Part shown: in pieces, positions 19,012 through 27,101 of the stretch
Layout: every line of letters begins with the position of its first letter
Position numbering within the stretch: the first letter of the stretch is position 1
Origin: Sinorhizobium sp. 8-89
GTDB lineage: Bacteria; Pseudomonadota; Alphaproteobacteria; Rhizobiales; Rhizobiaceae
DNA length: 64,000 nt
Assembly: GCF_030124325.1 (NCBI RefSeq)
Contig: NZ_JASKLR010000005.1
Coordinates: forward strand, 62,001 to 126,000
Direction: 5' to 3'
The notes under the pieces: generated by a model
What the model was told of the DNA's origin: nothing
Databases searched by the model: none
The model's input: only the letters and a program-made list of their open reading frames with translations
Program-made: the position numbers and the translations under genes

Positions 19012-19662
19012 GTGATCCACCCTCAAGTGAACGCGCGCTACCTGCGCATGCCGCATGTCGAAAGCGGGATGAAGGTCGGCCTCTTCGGCGGGTCGTTCAA
19101 CCCGCCTCATGAAGGCCACGCCCTTGTCGCCGATACGGCGCTGCGCAAGCTCGGTCTCGACCAGCTCTGGTGGATCGTGACGCCCGGCAATCCGCTGAAG
19201 AACCACAACGATCTCGCGCCGTTGGCTGAACGCATCGCGCTTAGCGAAAAAATCGCTCCCAATCCGCGCATCAAGGTTACGGCTTTCGAGCAGGCGCTTG
19301 GCCAGAGCTATACGGCGCGCACGCTCGAAATCGTGCGCGCACGCAATCGCGATGTGCGCTTCGTCTGGATCATGGGCGCGGACAATCTAAAGAATTTCCA
19401 CCGCTGGCAGAACTGGCGCAAGATCGTCTCGACCTTTCCGATCGCGGTTGTCGACCGGCCGGGCTCGACGCTCGCCTATCTTTCCTCGCGCATGGCCCGG
19501 ACTTTCGATTATGCCCGCATCGACGAGGACGACGCCCTGTCGCTCGCCTTCTACGCCGCACCCGCCTGGACATTCATTCATGGGCCGCGCTCGCCGCTCA
19601 GTTCCACGGCGCTTCGCTCTACAACGCCGCGCGTCTCATCAGACGCGCAAAGGTCGCTGTAG
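19012..19662 (+). CDS. nadD: Nicotinate-nucleotide adenylyltransferase
   Basis: 216 residues. VGLFGGSFNPPHEGH is the nucleotidyltransferase signature, with WIMGADNLKNFHRW and SSTALR near the end as in other NadD proteins. It makes deamido-NAD from nicotinate mononucleotide and ATP. The start used is GTG at 19012, one base after proA; an ATG at 19069 just before the conserved core is an alternative. The last 13 or so codons and the stop lie inside a RIME palindrome, so the C-terminus is encoded by the repeat. Confidence 0.93.
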   Translation: MIHPQVNARYLRMPHVESGMKVGLFGGSFNPPHEGHALVADTALRKLGLDQLWWIVTPGNPLKNHNDLAPLAERIALSEKIAPNPRIKVTAFEQALGQSYTARTLEIVRARNRDVRFVWIMGADNLKNFHRWQNWRKIVSTFPIAVVDRPGSTLAYLSSRMARTFDYARIDEDDALSLAFYAAPAWTFIHGPRSPLSSTALRSTTPRVSSDAQRSL

Positions 19663-19714
19663 CGCCTTGAGTTGCTGTTCCCTTAAACCGGCCTCGATTT
19701 AGGGCACCATGCAG
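19619..19714 (-). repeat. RIME copy overlapping the 3' end of nadD
   Basis: Read on the minus strand it has both palindromes: a degenerate CTGCATGGTGCCC...GGGAACAG unit and the CTACAGCG...CGTTGTAG unit. The latter supplies the end of nadD and its TAG stop. The remaining bases to rsfS include no other gene. Confidence 0.8.
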
Positions 19715-19853
19715 TCGCGAAATCAGCGTGAATTCCCATGATTCACTTCTCGCGTCTTGAAACCCACATGGTTTGGTGCCTACATTTACGGACGGTTCGA
19801 TCCTGATCATCGAATCGGAAGTGCCTGTTCTGTTCTTTTAGAAAGGAAAGACC

Positions 19854-20267
19854 CTGACAACAGTACACGCCAAGGGTTATGCGGCAACCGCATACCCGCG
19901 CAGCACGGGATCAAGCGACGAAGCCGCTATCCGTGCGCTTAACCTGGTCCTCGAAAGCCTAGAGGACTCGAAAGCAGAAAATATCGTCACCATCAACATT
20001 GCCGGAAAATCGGCGCTGGGAGACTTCATGGTCGTTGTCTCCGGGCGATCGAACAGGCATGTGATGGCGATTGCCGACCACCTGATCACGGACCTGAAGG
20101 ACGAGGGGTTTGGCAATTCCCGCGTCGAAGGTCTTGAAGGTGGCGACTGGGTGCTGATCGACACCGGCGATGTGATCGTTCACATTTTCCGGCCGGAAAT
20201 CCGGGAGTTCTACAACATCGAAAAGATGTGGGCCGCCCCGGAAATCGAGGACGGTACCCTGCACTGA
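19854..20267 (+). CDS. rsfS: Ribosome silencing factor RsfS, apparently CTG-initiated
   Basis: 137 residues from CTG 19854. The RsfS core begins at ALNLVLESLEDSKAENIVTI and continues GKSALGDFMVVVSGRSNRH to VHIFRPEIREFYNIEKMW. RsfS binds L14 and blocks subunit joining in stationary phase. A TAG closes the frame at 19839. Between it and the internal ATG at 20028 there is no ATG, GTG or TTG, although about 40 of those codons encode conserved RsfS sequence. AAAGGAA lies 5 bases before the CTG, so CTG is the best start. It sits between nadD and rlmH, the conserved order. Confidence 0.9.
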   Translation: MTTVHAKGYAATAYPRSTGSSDEAAIRALNLVLESLEDSKAENIVTINIAGKSALGDFMVVVSGRSNRHVMAIADHLITDLKDEGFGNSRVEGLEGGDWVLIDTGDVIVHIFRPEIREFYNIEKMWAAPEIEDGTLH

Positions 20268-20430
20268 GACGCGCCGCCCGAGCCTGACCCGTCACCTCAG
20301 GGCGGAGCGGCAGCGCCGGTGTCGAATGAAAATGCGGCTGTCATCGCCCGACCGGGCTGATGGTGGCGAGAGTGGTTTTGCCAGTCGGATCGCAGGATCG
20401 ATCTGGCCACCGGTGGGGAATGATCGGGTC

Positions 20431-20913
20431 GTGCGTATCGGACTTTTCGCAGTCGGCCGTCTCAAGACAGGCCCGGAAAAGGATCTCGCGAGCCGTTATC
20501 TCGACCGCTTCGCTAAGGCGGGGCCGGCGGTTGGCCTGGAGCTCGCTCGGCTCGTGGAAGTGGGCGAGAGCCGGGCAGCGAACGCGGAGACGCGCAAGCG
20601 CGAGGAAGCTGCTCAACTCGAAAAGATGCTCGCCGACGGCAGCCTGCTTGTGCTGCTCGATGAACGCGGAAAGGCGATCGATTCGGAAGCGTTCGCTTCG
20701 CTGCTCGGCTCCTTCAGGGATAGCGGAAAACGCGATCTGACGATCGCGATCGGCGGCGCCGATGGCCTTGATCCGGCGCTGCATGCGCGCGCCGACGCGA
20801 TCCTTTGTCTTGGCAAGATGACCTGGCCGCACCAGCTCGTGCGCATTCTCATAGCCGAACAGCTCTACCGCGCCGTCACCATCCTGTCGGGCCACCCCTA
20901 TCACCGAGCTTGA
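20431..20913 (+). CDS. rlmH: 23S rRNA (pseudouridine-1915 N3)-methyltransferase
   Basis: 160 residues, a typical length. The start GTG at 20431 gives VRIGLFAVGRLKTGPEKDL; GGGGAA precedes it. The knotted SPOUT fold shows LLVLLDERGKAIDSEAFA, TIAIGGADGLDP and the C-terminal LSGHPYHRA of the family. It methylates pseudouridine 1915 in helix 69. An in-frame ATG about 105 bases upstream would add a poorly conserved extension. It follows rsfS at 163 bases. Confidence 0.95.
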   Translation: MRIGLFAVGRLKTGPEKDLASRYLDRFAKAGPAVGLELARLVEVGESRAANAETRKREEAAQLEKMLADGSLLVLLDERGKAIDSEAFASLLGSFRDSGKRDLTIAIGGADGLDPALHARADAILCLGKMTWPHQLVRILIAEQLYRAVTILSGHPYHRA

Positions 20914-21036
20914 CTGAATTCGCTTGAGTTGCCGGGCAGGTCCGCAGGTATGCGATAACACGATTATGTATTGGTCGGCCCAGCCAAATCAGATTAGGGT
21001 TTCCTCACTTAGTTTTGCAGGGAAGTATCGGGCCGG

Positions 21037-22470
21037 ATGACGCGCCGAGAGAAACGAGCCGATTTGGGGTGGACCGTGCGTGACGCACGGCGGATCGGAC
21101 GCGGTGTCGCGGCATTGACCCTTCTGCTTGGCGTGATCGCGCCGGCCACTGCCCAGGATGCAGCCATCGAGGCACCTTCCGCCGAGACGTCGAAAGAACA
21201 GGGACCGCCGGACCCCGCCGCCGGTCTGGCGCTCCGGCGCGATAGCACGCGCAGCGAGCTCGAAGCGCTCTCGAGGACGATCACGCTGTCGCGCGAGCGC
21301 GCCGAAGCACTCGAACAAACGATCGCCGAGATCGACAAGAGCAACGAGACGCTCCGCGCGGCAATCGTCGATTCAGCAAGCAAGCGGCGAGGACTCGAGC
21401 AGCAGATTGCCGACGGCGAAAAAAAGCTTAATGACCTGCGCGTGAAAGAGGACGTGGTGCGGCTGTCTCTTCGCGCCCGGCGCGGCTTGCTTGCCGAAGT
21501 GCTTGCTGCCCTGCAGCGCATGGGGCGAAATCCGCCGCCGGCCATCCTTGTCACGCCGGAGGACGCACTGGCCTCCGTTCGCAGTGCAATCCTCCTCGGC
21601 GCCGTTGTGCCGGAGATACGCGAACAGACCGATAGTCTCGTCGCCGACCTGAAGGCGCTTGCGGACATTCGCAGCGGCATTGGAAAGCAGCGAGAGGAAT
21701 TGACGGCGGCAATGACGGCCAATGTCGAGGAAGAGCGCCGCATGTCGATGCTGGTGGCCGAAAAGGAGAAGCTACGACAGCAGAATGCAAACGAACTTGC
21801 GGCCGAGCAGCGCAAGGCAGGCGAACTGGCCTCGCAGGCGACCAACCTCGAGGGCCTGATCTCGTCGCTCGAGAACGAGATCTCCTCCGTGCGCGAAGCC
21901 GCCGAGGCGGCCCGTGCGCAAGAAGAAGAGCGCCGGCGGATGAACGAGGCAGAACGGGAGGCCGCACGCGAACTCGCCCGTAGCGCGGTGCCCGACAAAA
22001 ACCGCATTGCGCCCGCATACGTATTTTCGGAGTTGCGGGAAAGGCTTGCCTATCCCGTGGCGGGGGCGCTCCTGCGGCAGTTTGGCGATGCCGACGGCAC
22101 CGGGCATTCGCTGCAAGGCATCATGCTGGAAACCAATGCAGGCGCACTGGTGACCACGCCGGCGGACGGGTGGATCGTCTACGCCGGAAGTTTCCGCAGT
22201 TACGGGCAGATGATCATTCTCCATCCCGGCGATGGGTACCATATCGTTCTGTCGGGAATGGAAAACGTCAGTGTCCGGCCGGGACAGTTCGTCGTGGCAG
22301 GGGAGCCGCTGGCGACAATGGGTGCAAAAAGAGTGGCGAGTGCGGCGGCCTTGGCGCTGGAAACAGACAGGCCAACGCTTTACATTGAATTCCGGAAAGA
22401 CGGAAAACCGGTTGATTCCCGACCGTGGTGGTCCGCAGCAGAGGTTGGAAAGGCGCGAAATGATACGTAG
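21037..22470 (+). CDS. EnvC-like murein hydrolase activator (coiled coil plus degenerate LytM)
   Basis: 477 residues. A hydrophobic signal/anchor lies near 18-36, long coiled coils at about 55-125 and 200-310, and a peptidase M23/LytM domain at about 350-465. The zinc ligands of active LytM enzymes are missing: the HxxxD position reads LQGIML and the HxH position reads TLYIEF. This is the pattern of EnvC, which activates amidases rather than cutting peptidoglycan itself. The gene overlaps ctpA by 11 bases, a conserved pairing in alphaproteobacteria that links septal peptidoglycan splitting with periplasmic proteolysis. Confidence 0.88.
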   Translation: MTRREKRADLGWTVRDARRIGRGVAALTLLLGVIAPATAQDAAIEAPSAETSKEQGPPDPAAGLALRRDSTRSELEALSRTITLSRERAEALEQTIAEIDKSNETLRAAIVDSASKRRGLEQQIADGEKKLNDLRVKEDVVRLSLRARRGLLAEVLAALQRMGRNPPPAILVTPEDALASVRSAILLGAVVPEIREQTDSLVADLKALADIRSGIGKQREELTAAMTANVEEERRMSMLVAEKEKLRQQNANELAAEQRKAGELASQATNLEGLISSLENEISSVREAAEAARAQEEERRRMNEAEREAARELARSAVPDKNRIAPAYVFSELRERLAYPVAGALLRQFGDADGTGHSLQGIMLETNAGALVTTPADGWIVYAGSFRSYGQMIILHPGDGYHIVLSGMENVSVRPGQFVVAGEPLATMGAKRVASAAALALETDRPTLYIEFRKDGKPVDSRPWWSAAEVGKARNDT

Positions 22471-23782
22471 AGCTTCACTTGTTCTGGTCGGGGCGCTGAT
22501 GGGTGCGACGGCGATGGGCGTCGTCTATTCGGCGACCATTCCGGCCGTGGCTGCCAATTCGTCGACGTACCGCGAACTGGCGATCTTCGGCGATGTTTTC
22601 GAGCGCGTGCGGGCGCAATATGTGACGCCCCCGCAGGACGACAAACTGATCGAGAATGCCATCAACGGCATGCTCTCTTCTCTCGACCCGCATTCGAGTT
22701 ACATGAACTCGACGGACGCCGAGGATATGCGCACTCAGACGCGCGGTGAATTCGGCGGTCTCGGTATCGAAGTGACCATGGAAGACGATCTCGTCAAGGT
22801 GACGAGCCCGATCGACGAAACGCCTGCTGCGCGCGCCGGTGTGCTTGCCGGCGACTTCATCTCGAAGATCGACGGTCAGGACGTTCGCGGTCTGAAGCTC
22901 GAGGAAGCGGTCGACAAGATGCGCGGCGCCGTTGGCACGCCGATCAAGCTGACGATTCTGCGAAAGGGCGCCGAAAAGCCGATCGAACTGACGATCGTGC
23001 GCGACGTGATCGCCGTGCGTGCGGTCAAGGTCCGCGTCGAAGGCGATGTCGGCTACCTTCGGGTGATCTCCTTCACCGAGAAGACCTTCGACGATCTGAA
23101 GAAGGGCATCGAGAAGGTCAAGGCGGAGGTTCCGGCAGACAAGCTCAAGGGCTATGTACTTGACCTGCGCCTCAATCCGGGCGGTCTTCTCGACCAGGCG
23201 ATCAATGTTTCGGACGCCTTCATGGAACGCGGCGAGGTCGTTTCGACCCGCGGTCGCAACCCGGACGAGACGCGCCGCTTCAACGCGACGCCGGGTGACC
23301 TCGCCGACGGCAAACCCGTCATCGTGCTCGTCAACGGCGGCTCGGCTTCGGCATCGGAGATCGTCGCGGGTGCGCTCCAGGATATGAAGCGCGCGACAGT
23401 GCTCGGCACGCGTTCCTTCGGCAAGGGCTCGGTTCAGACGATCATTCCGCTCGGCGATGCCGGCGCACTGCGCCTGACGACCGCGCTCTACTACACGCCG
23501 TCGGGCAAGTCGATCCAGGGCACGGGTATCACACCGGACATCAAGGTCGAGCAGCCGCTGCCGCCGGAGCTTCTGGGCAAGGTGGAAGCGCAGGGCGAAT
23601 CCGACCTGCGCGGCCACATCAAGGGCCAGAACGAGGACGATGAGGGTTCCGGCTCCGTCGCCTATGTCCCGCCGGAAGCCAAGGACGACATTCAGCTCAA
23701 CTACGCGCTTGACCTGTTGCGCGGCAAGAAGACGGATCCGACCTTCCCGGCCAATCCGGAGCAGGCCGAGCTCAAGAAGTAA
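22460..23782 (+). CDS. ctpA: Carboxy-terminal processing protease (S41)
   Basis: 440 residues. A signal peptide (1-32) is followed by a PDZ domain at about 90-165 (GGLGIEVTMEDDLVKVTSPI). In the S41 catalytic domain VLVNGGSASASEIVAGAL holds the Ser nucleophile and GTRSFGKGSVQT the Lys of the Ser-Lys dyad. The C-terminal tail is charged. CtpA trims or degrades periplasmic proteins, including peptidoglycan enzymes. The ATG at 22460 has GGAAAGG upstream and lies inside the end of the EnvC-like gene. A RIME and a hairpin terminator follow. Confidence 0.95.
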   Translation: MIRRASLVLVGALMGATAMGVVYSATIPAVAANSSTYRELAIFGDVFERVRAQYVTPPQDDKLIENAINGMLSSLDPHSSYMNSTDAEDMRTQTRGEFGGLGIEVTMEDDLVKVTSPIDETPAARAGVLAGDFISKIDGQDVRGLKLEEAVDKMRGAVGTPIKLTILRKGAEKPIELTIVRDVIAVRAVKVRVEGDVGYLRVISFTEKTFDDLKKGIEKVKAEVPADKLKGYVLDLRLNPGGLLDQAINVSDAFMERGEVVSTRGRNPDETRRFNATPGDLADGKPVIVLVNGGSASASEIVAGALQDMKRATVLGTRSFGKGSVQTIIPLGDAGALRLTTALYYTPSGKSIQGTGITPDIKVEQPLPPELLGKVEAQGESDLRGHIKGQNEDDEGSGSVAYVPPEAKDDIQLNYALDLLRGKKTDPTFPANPEQAELKK

Positions 23783-23787
23783 CGCTG

Positions 23788-23891
23788 CTGCATGTTTCCT
23801 TAAATCAGAGCCGATTTAAGGATGAGAACATGTAGTGGCTCAGAGTGCTACAGCGATCTTTGTGCGTCTGAAAAGACGCATGGCGCTGTAG
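23788..23891 (+). repeat. RIME, full 104-bp copy
   Basis: Both palindromes are present: CTGCATGTTTCC...AACATGTAG and CTACAGCG...CGCTGTAG. It starts 5 bases after the ctpA stop. It could also act as a 3' stabilising structure. Confidence 0.88.
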
Positions 23892-23907
23892 GAAATTCCT
23901 GAACATG

Positions 23908-23942
23908 GGCGCCGGGCTGTTCAACCCGGCGCCTTTATATTA
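23908..23942 (+). terminator. Terminator hairpin after ctpA
   Basis: GGCGCCGGG pairs exactly with CCCGGCGCC around an 8-base loop, followed by TTTATATTAT. It lies after the RIME and before the polysaccharide deacetylase gene. Confidence 0.6.
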
Positions 23943-24029
23943 TGCAGCGATAAAGCAGCGAGGATCCGATGATTCTTCGTGAGCGGCATTCTTCACAGGC
24001 AATTTCCTTCACGTCGACCGAGGCTCCGT

Positions 24030-25247
24030 TTGGGAACCGATCTCAATGCCCCACTTGGCCAGAACCGGAAGGTCAGGCCTGCGCGTCGGCGCGACTCCCG
24101 CAGCCTCCTCGGCTATTCATTCGTGAGCCTCTGTGCGGTCACTGTCGTCGGCCTTTCCGCATGGAGCGCCTTGTTTCCCGACGGCCTCACCCGTGCGCCC
24201 GGGGCACCGGAACTCGCCGGGAAAGGCGCGGGCTCTGCCGGAGAGACATCCGCAACGGCCGGAGCGACTGAGGCCGCAGGAAGACGAAGAAGTCCCCTTC
24301 GCCCGGACGCTGCGCTTTCCGGCGCTCATGTGGAGGAGATGCTGACCAATGATGGGGCGACAGTGACGAAGTACACGCCGCGATCGCGCGAGAGCGACGG
24401 CCCGGCATTTATCAATGTCGGACCCGTTCGCGGCCAGGATCCGCGCATGGCGGCGCTGCCGAACGAGGACCTGCTGGAGGATGGCCCGCAGGGCCGGCTG
24501 CCTGTCGTCGGTCCCGATGGGCTGAAGCCGATGGATCAATACGCGCGCCCCTGGTCCGGCGCACGCGGCACCCGCATCGCGCTCGTCGTCGGCGGCCTCG
24601 GCCTCAGCCAGACCGGAACGCAGCGGGCGATCCAAGGCCTTCCGCCGGAGGTGACGCTCGGCCTCGCGACCGCCGGCAACAGCCTGCAGCGCTGGATGCA
24701 GGACGCGCGACGCGACGGCCACGAGATCCTGCTGCAGATTCCGATGGAGCCGTTCGACTATCCGGACAATGATCCGGGTCCGCATGCGCTGCGCGTTTCG
24801 CTCAGCGCCGCGAAGAACCTCACCGAACTGCACCGAAGCATGGGCCAGATTACCAACTACACCGGCATCATGAACTATCTTGGCGGACGTTTCCTTTCCG
24901 ACGCCGACGCGCTTGAGCCGGTGATGCGCGACATCGGCAAGCGCGGACTGCTCTTTCTCGACGACGGTACGTCGGCGCAATCACTCTCGGGGACACTCGC
25001 CGGCGCCTTCGACGTGCCCCACGGCTTTGCCGATCTCATCGTCGACAGCGAACTCAGCCGGGGCGCGATCCTGCGTAAGCTCGACGAGCTCGAGCGCGTC
25101 GCAAGGCGCAACGGCACGGCGATCGGCGTCGCCTCCGCCTTCGAGGAAAGCGTGGCGGCGATCGCAGAATGGATGCAGGAAGCCGGCGGACGCGGCATCG
25201 AATTCGTAGGCGTTTCGGCGCTCGTCAACGATCCGCAACAAAATTGA
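24030..25247 (+). CDS. Divergent polysaccharide deacetylase family protein (DUF610/YibQ)
   Basis: 405 residues from TTG 24030. One transmembrane helix lies near residues 28-48 and a low-complexity linker at 55-170. The NodB-like deacetylase fold starts with GTRIALVVGGLGLSQTGTQ and includes ILLQIPMEPFDYPDNDPGP and FLDDGTSA. DUF610 proteins are periplasmic and act on envelope glycans or lipids; the substrate is unknown. I prefer TTG 24030 because GAGG lies 5 bases upstream and LGTDLNAPLG resembles the usual family start; an in-frame GTG at 23979 is the alternative. It follows ctpA and precedes rppH, a conserved rhizobial order. Confidence 0.85.
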   Translation: MGTDLNAPLGQNRKVRPARRRDSRSLLGYSFVSLCAVTVVGLSAWSALFPDGLTRAPGAPELAGKGAGSAGETSATAGATEAAGRRRSPLRPDAALSGAHVEEMLTNDGATVTKYTPRSRESDGPAFINVGPVRGQDPRMAALPNEDLLEDGPQGRLPVVGPDGLKPMDQYARPWSGARGTRIALVVGGLGLSQTGTQRAIQGLPPEVTLGLATAGNSLQRWMQDARRDGHEILLQIPMEPFDYPDNDPGPHALRVSLSAAKNLTELHRSMGQITNYTGIMNYLGGRFLSDADALEPVMRDIGKRGLLFLDDGTSAQSLSGTLAGAFDVPHGFADLIVDSELSRGAILRKLDELERVARRNGTAIGVASAFEESVAAIAEWMQEAGGRGIEFVGVSALVNDPQQN

Positions 25248-25367
25248 GGTAAGCGGGGCGAAAGAGGCAGCGTTCCCGCTCGAGCGGTTGCCATGCACTG
25301 CAATCGCTATGACCGTCGCATCGGGTCATGCGGGCCGGTAGCCCCGGGCGGAAAAAGGGAAGTCAGT

Positions 25368-25895
25368 ATGAACAAGGAAAAGAGCAAGGTGGTCAAGGCG
25401 GGAGATCTGCCCTACCGGCGCTGCGTCGGCGTCATGGTCCTGAACCGCGAAGGCCTCGTCTGGGTGGGCCACCGGATCGCCGCCGGCAATTCGGAATATG
25501 ACGGCTCGCCGCAACGCTGGCAGATGCCCCAGGGTGGGATCGACGAGGGCGAGGATCCACTCAAGGCCGCTTACCGCGAGCTTTACGAGGAGACCGGCAT
25601 TCACTCTGTCTCACTGCTTGCGGAGGCCCCAAACTGGATCAACTACGATCTGCCGCCGCAATTGATCGGGATCGGCCTTAAGGGCAAATATCGCGGGCAG
25701 ACGCAGCGCTGGTATGCCTTCCGCTTCGAAGGCGACGAAAGCGAAATCGCCATCAATCCACCGCCCGGCGACCACGATCCGGAATTCGATGCCTGGGAGT
25801 GGAAGCCAATGCACGAATTGCCGCATCTGATCGTGCCCTTCAAACGCAAGGTGTACGAGGAAGTCGTTGCCGCCTTCTCCCATCTGGTGCGTTGA
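25368..25895 (+). CDS. rppH: RNA pyrophosphohydrolase (Nudix)
   Basis: 175 residues. [20 protein letters not shown] opens the Nudix domain and [20 protein letters not shown] is the core of the Nudix box, with all the acidic residues. QMPQGG precedes it as in RppH. The enzyme removes pyrophosphate from mRNA 5' ends and so triggers decay, and it also acts on dinucleoside polyphosphates. The ATG at 25368 has AGGGAAG upstream and gives the normal length. It converges with bfr. Confidence 0.94.
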   Translation: MNKEKSKVVKAGDLPYRRCVGVMVLNREGLVWVGHRIAAGNSEYDGSPQRWQMPQGGIDEGEDPLKAAYRELYEETGIHSVSLLAEAPNWINYDLPPQLIGIGLKGKYRGQTQRWYAFRFEGDESEIAINPPPGDHDPEFDAWEWKPMHELPHLIVPFKRKVYEEVVAAFSHLVR

Positions 25896-26004
25896 GGAAA
25901 TGGCGGTTTTCCGCCTGCGTTTCTCCGCTGGTCCTGGCGCCGGAACCTTCTTTCCGCCTGCAGGCGGCGGGCCGGGGCGAGGGCCAGTTCGACCGGTAAA
26001 GAAA

Positions 26005-26039
26005 GAGCGCCGTGCGCGTTTGAAAGGCGCGCGGCGCTC
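26005..26039. terminator. Hairpin between convergent rppH and bfr
   Basis: GAGCGCCGTGCGCG and GCGCGCGGCGCTC form a long GC-rich stem around TTTGAAAG. No T-run follows on either side. Its position between convergent genes suggests a two-way terminator; its bases resemble the second RIME palindrome. Confidence 0.5.
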
Positions 26040-26060
26040 GCGTCAGAGAATGAACAACGC

Positions 26061-26546
26061 TTACTCGGCTTCGTTGGCGGGGGCGGCGTTGAGCTGTCCG
26101 TACTTCTCCTCGCCGATCGTGTCGAGCAGCTGAAGCTGCGACTCGAGGAAGTTGATATGGCCTTCCTCGTCTGCGAGCAGTTCCTCGAAGAGCTTCATCG
26201 AGACATAGTCGCCGGCCGCGTGACAGACATCGCGGGAATTCTTGTAGGCATTGCGCGCATCATACTCGCCCGCGAGGTCGGCCTTCAGCACTTCCTTGAC
26301 GTTCTGCCCGATCCGCAGCGGCGCGACCGTCTGCAGGTTTGGATGGCCTTCAAGGAAGATGATGCGGTCGATGAGCTTGTCGGCATGGTGCATTTCCTCG
26401 ATGGATTCCTCACGCTCTTTTTTTGCGAGCAGCGTGTAACCCCAATCTTCGAGTAGGCGGTAATGCAGCCAGTACTGGTTGACGGCACCGAGTTCGAGAA
26501 AGAGCGCTTCGTTAAGCTGCTCGATGACCTTTTTGTCGCCTTTCAA
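26061..26546 (-). CDS. bfr: Bacterioferritin
   Basis: 161 residues, a normal length. The diiron ligands of the family are all at their usual places: Glu18, Glu51, His54, Glu94, Glu127 and His130. Met52, the axial heme ligand of bacterioferritins, is present in EEMHHAD. The protein forms a 24-subunit shell that oxidises and stores iron. The start lies 35 bases inside the end of bfd, so the two are co-expressed behind an Irr-box promoter. A Bfr partner ferredoxin directly upstream fits iron release from the shell. Confidence 0.97.
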   Translation of the reverse strand: MKGDKKVIEQLNEALFLELGAVNQYWLHYRLLEDWGYTLLAKKEREESIEEMHHADKLIDRIIFLEGHPNLQTVAPLRIGQNVKEVLKADLAGEYDARNAYKNSRDVCHAAGDYVSMKLFEELLADEEGHINFLESQLQLLDTIGEEKYGQLNAAPANEAE

Positions 26547-26823
26547 TATCCGCCCTCCGGTTTTCCTCGTGGAATTGTTTTAGGCGGATCATGAAATCAA
26601 ATATCTCGGCTTCCGTCGAGTCGCGGCGGGCGTGATATTCCTCGGTGGTGCGGATGATGATGTCGACGACATTCGGAAAACAGCCGCAGCAACGGCCGCG
26701 CTTTTCCATCGCGTGATAGACTTTTGCCGGAACGATCAGCTGCCAACAGTCTTCGTCGAGAAGGCCGATGATCGTGTCTTCGATCTCTTTTTCAGTGATG
26801 AAATTGCAGCTGCAAACCAGCAT
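26512..26823 (-). CDS. bfd: Bacterioferritin-associated ferredoxin
   Basis: 103 residues. [10 protein letters not shown] carries Cys4 and Cys6, and GRCCGC supplies Cys45 and Cys48: the CxC and CxxC pattern that binds a [2Fe-2S] cluster in Bfd. Bfd docks on Bfr and reduces the stored ferric iron for release. It has about 35 more residues than the E. coli protein (64 aa), as a charged C-terminal helix. I use the ATG at 26823, where the family start MLVCSC lies; the frame is open further up. It is the first gene of bfd-bfr. Confidence 0.93.
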   Translation of the reverse strand: MLVCSCNFITEKEIEDTIIGLLDEDCWQLIVPAKVYHAMEKRGRCCGCFPNVVDIIIRTTEEYHARRDSTEAEIFDFMIRLKQFHEENRRADIERRQKGHRAA

Positions 26824-26922
26824 CTCGTCTTGCCCATCAAACGCAACGCCCTGATTTCGTGCATAAAGCAAAAGAGGATATTTGCCGTCAAGAAAAAACT
26901 CCTCCCCGTAAAGTTGAGGGGC

Positions 26923-26950
26923 ATATTAGACTGGTTCTAAACTTGACAAG
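26923..26950 (-). promoter_or_regulatory. bfd-bfr promoter with Irr (ICE) operator
   Basis: On the minus strand CTTGTC (26945-26950) and TAATAT (26923-26928) are 16 bases apart and face bfd. The 17-mer at 26925-26941 reads ATTAGACTGGTTCTAAA on the plus strand, matching the iron control element TTTAGAA-N3-TTCTAAA at 12 of 14 fixed positions. It lies across the promoter spacer and -10 box. In rhizobia Irr represses bacterioferritin genes under iron limitation, so repression by steric block is likely. Confidence 0.7.
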
Positions 26951-27101
26951 AAACATCGCTTTTTCATTACATTAGCCGATTCTAAGGAGGCGATTTTTCT
27001 TCCAGAACTTGCAATTTCGGGCGAGCCACGTGCGACATTTTTACACAGGCGTGATCGGTACGGCGCAAAACCTGCCGGAAACGATACGACCTCGTCGAAG
27101 C

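Noticed and set aside
23979..24029. GTG start for the divergent polysaccharide deacetylase
   Set aside because: TTG 24030 has GAGG at 5 bases and gives the usual family N-terminus; GTG is kept only as an alternative.
26970..26990. Possible second Irr box (ATTAGCCGATTCTAAGG)
   Set aside because: The half-sites are spaced one base too close compared with the consensus, so only the box at 26925 is reported.
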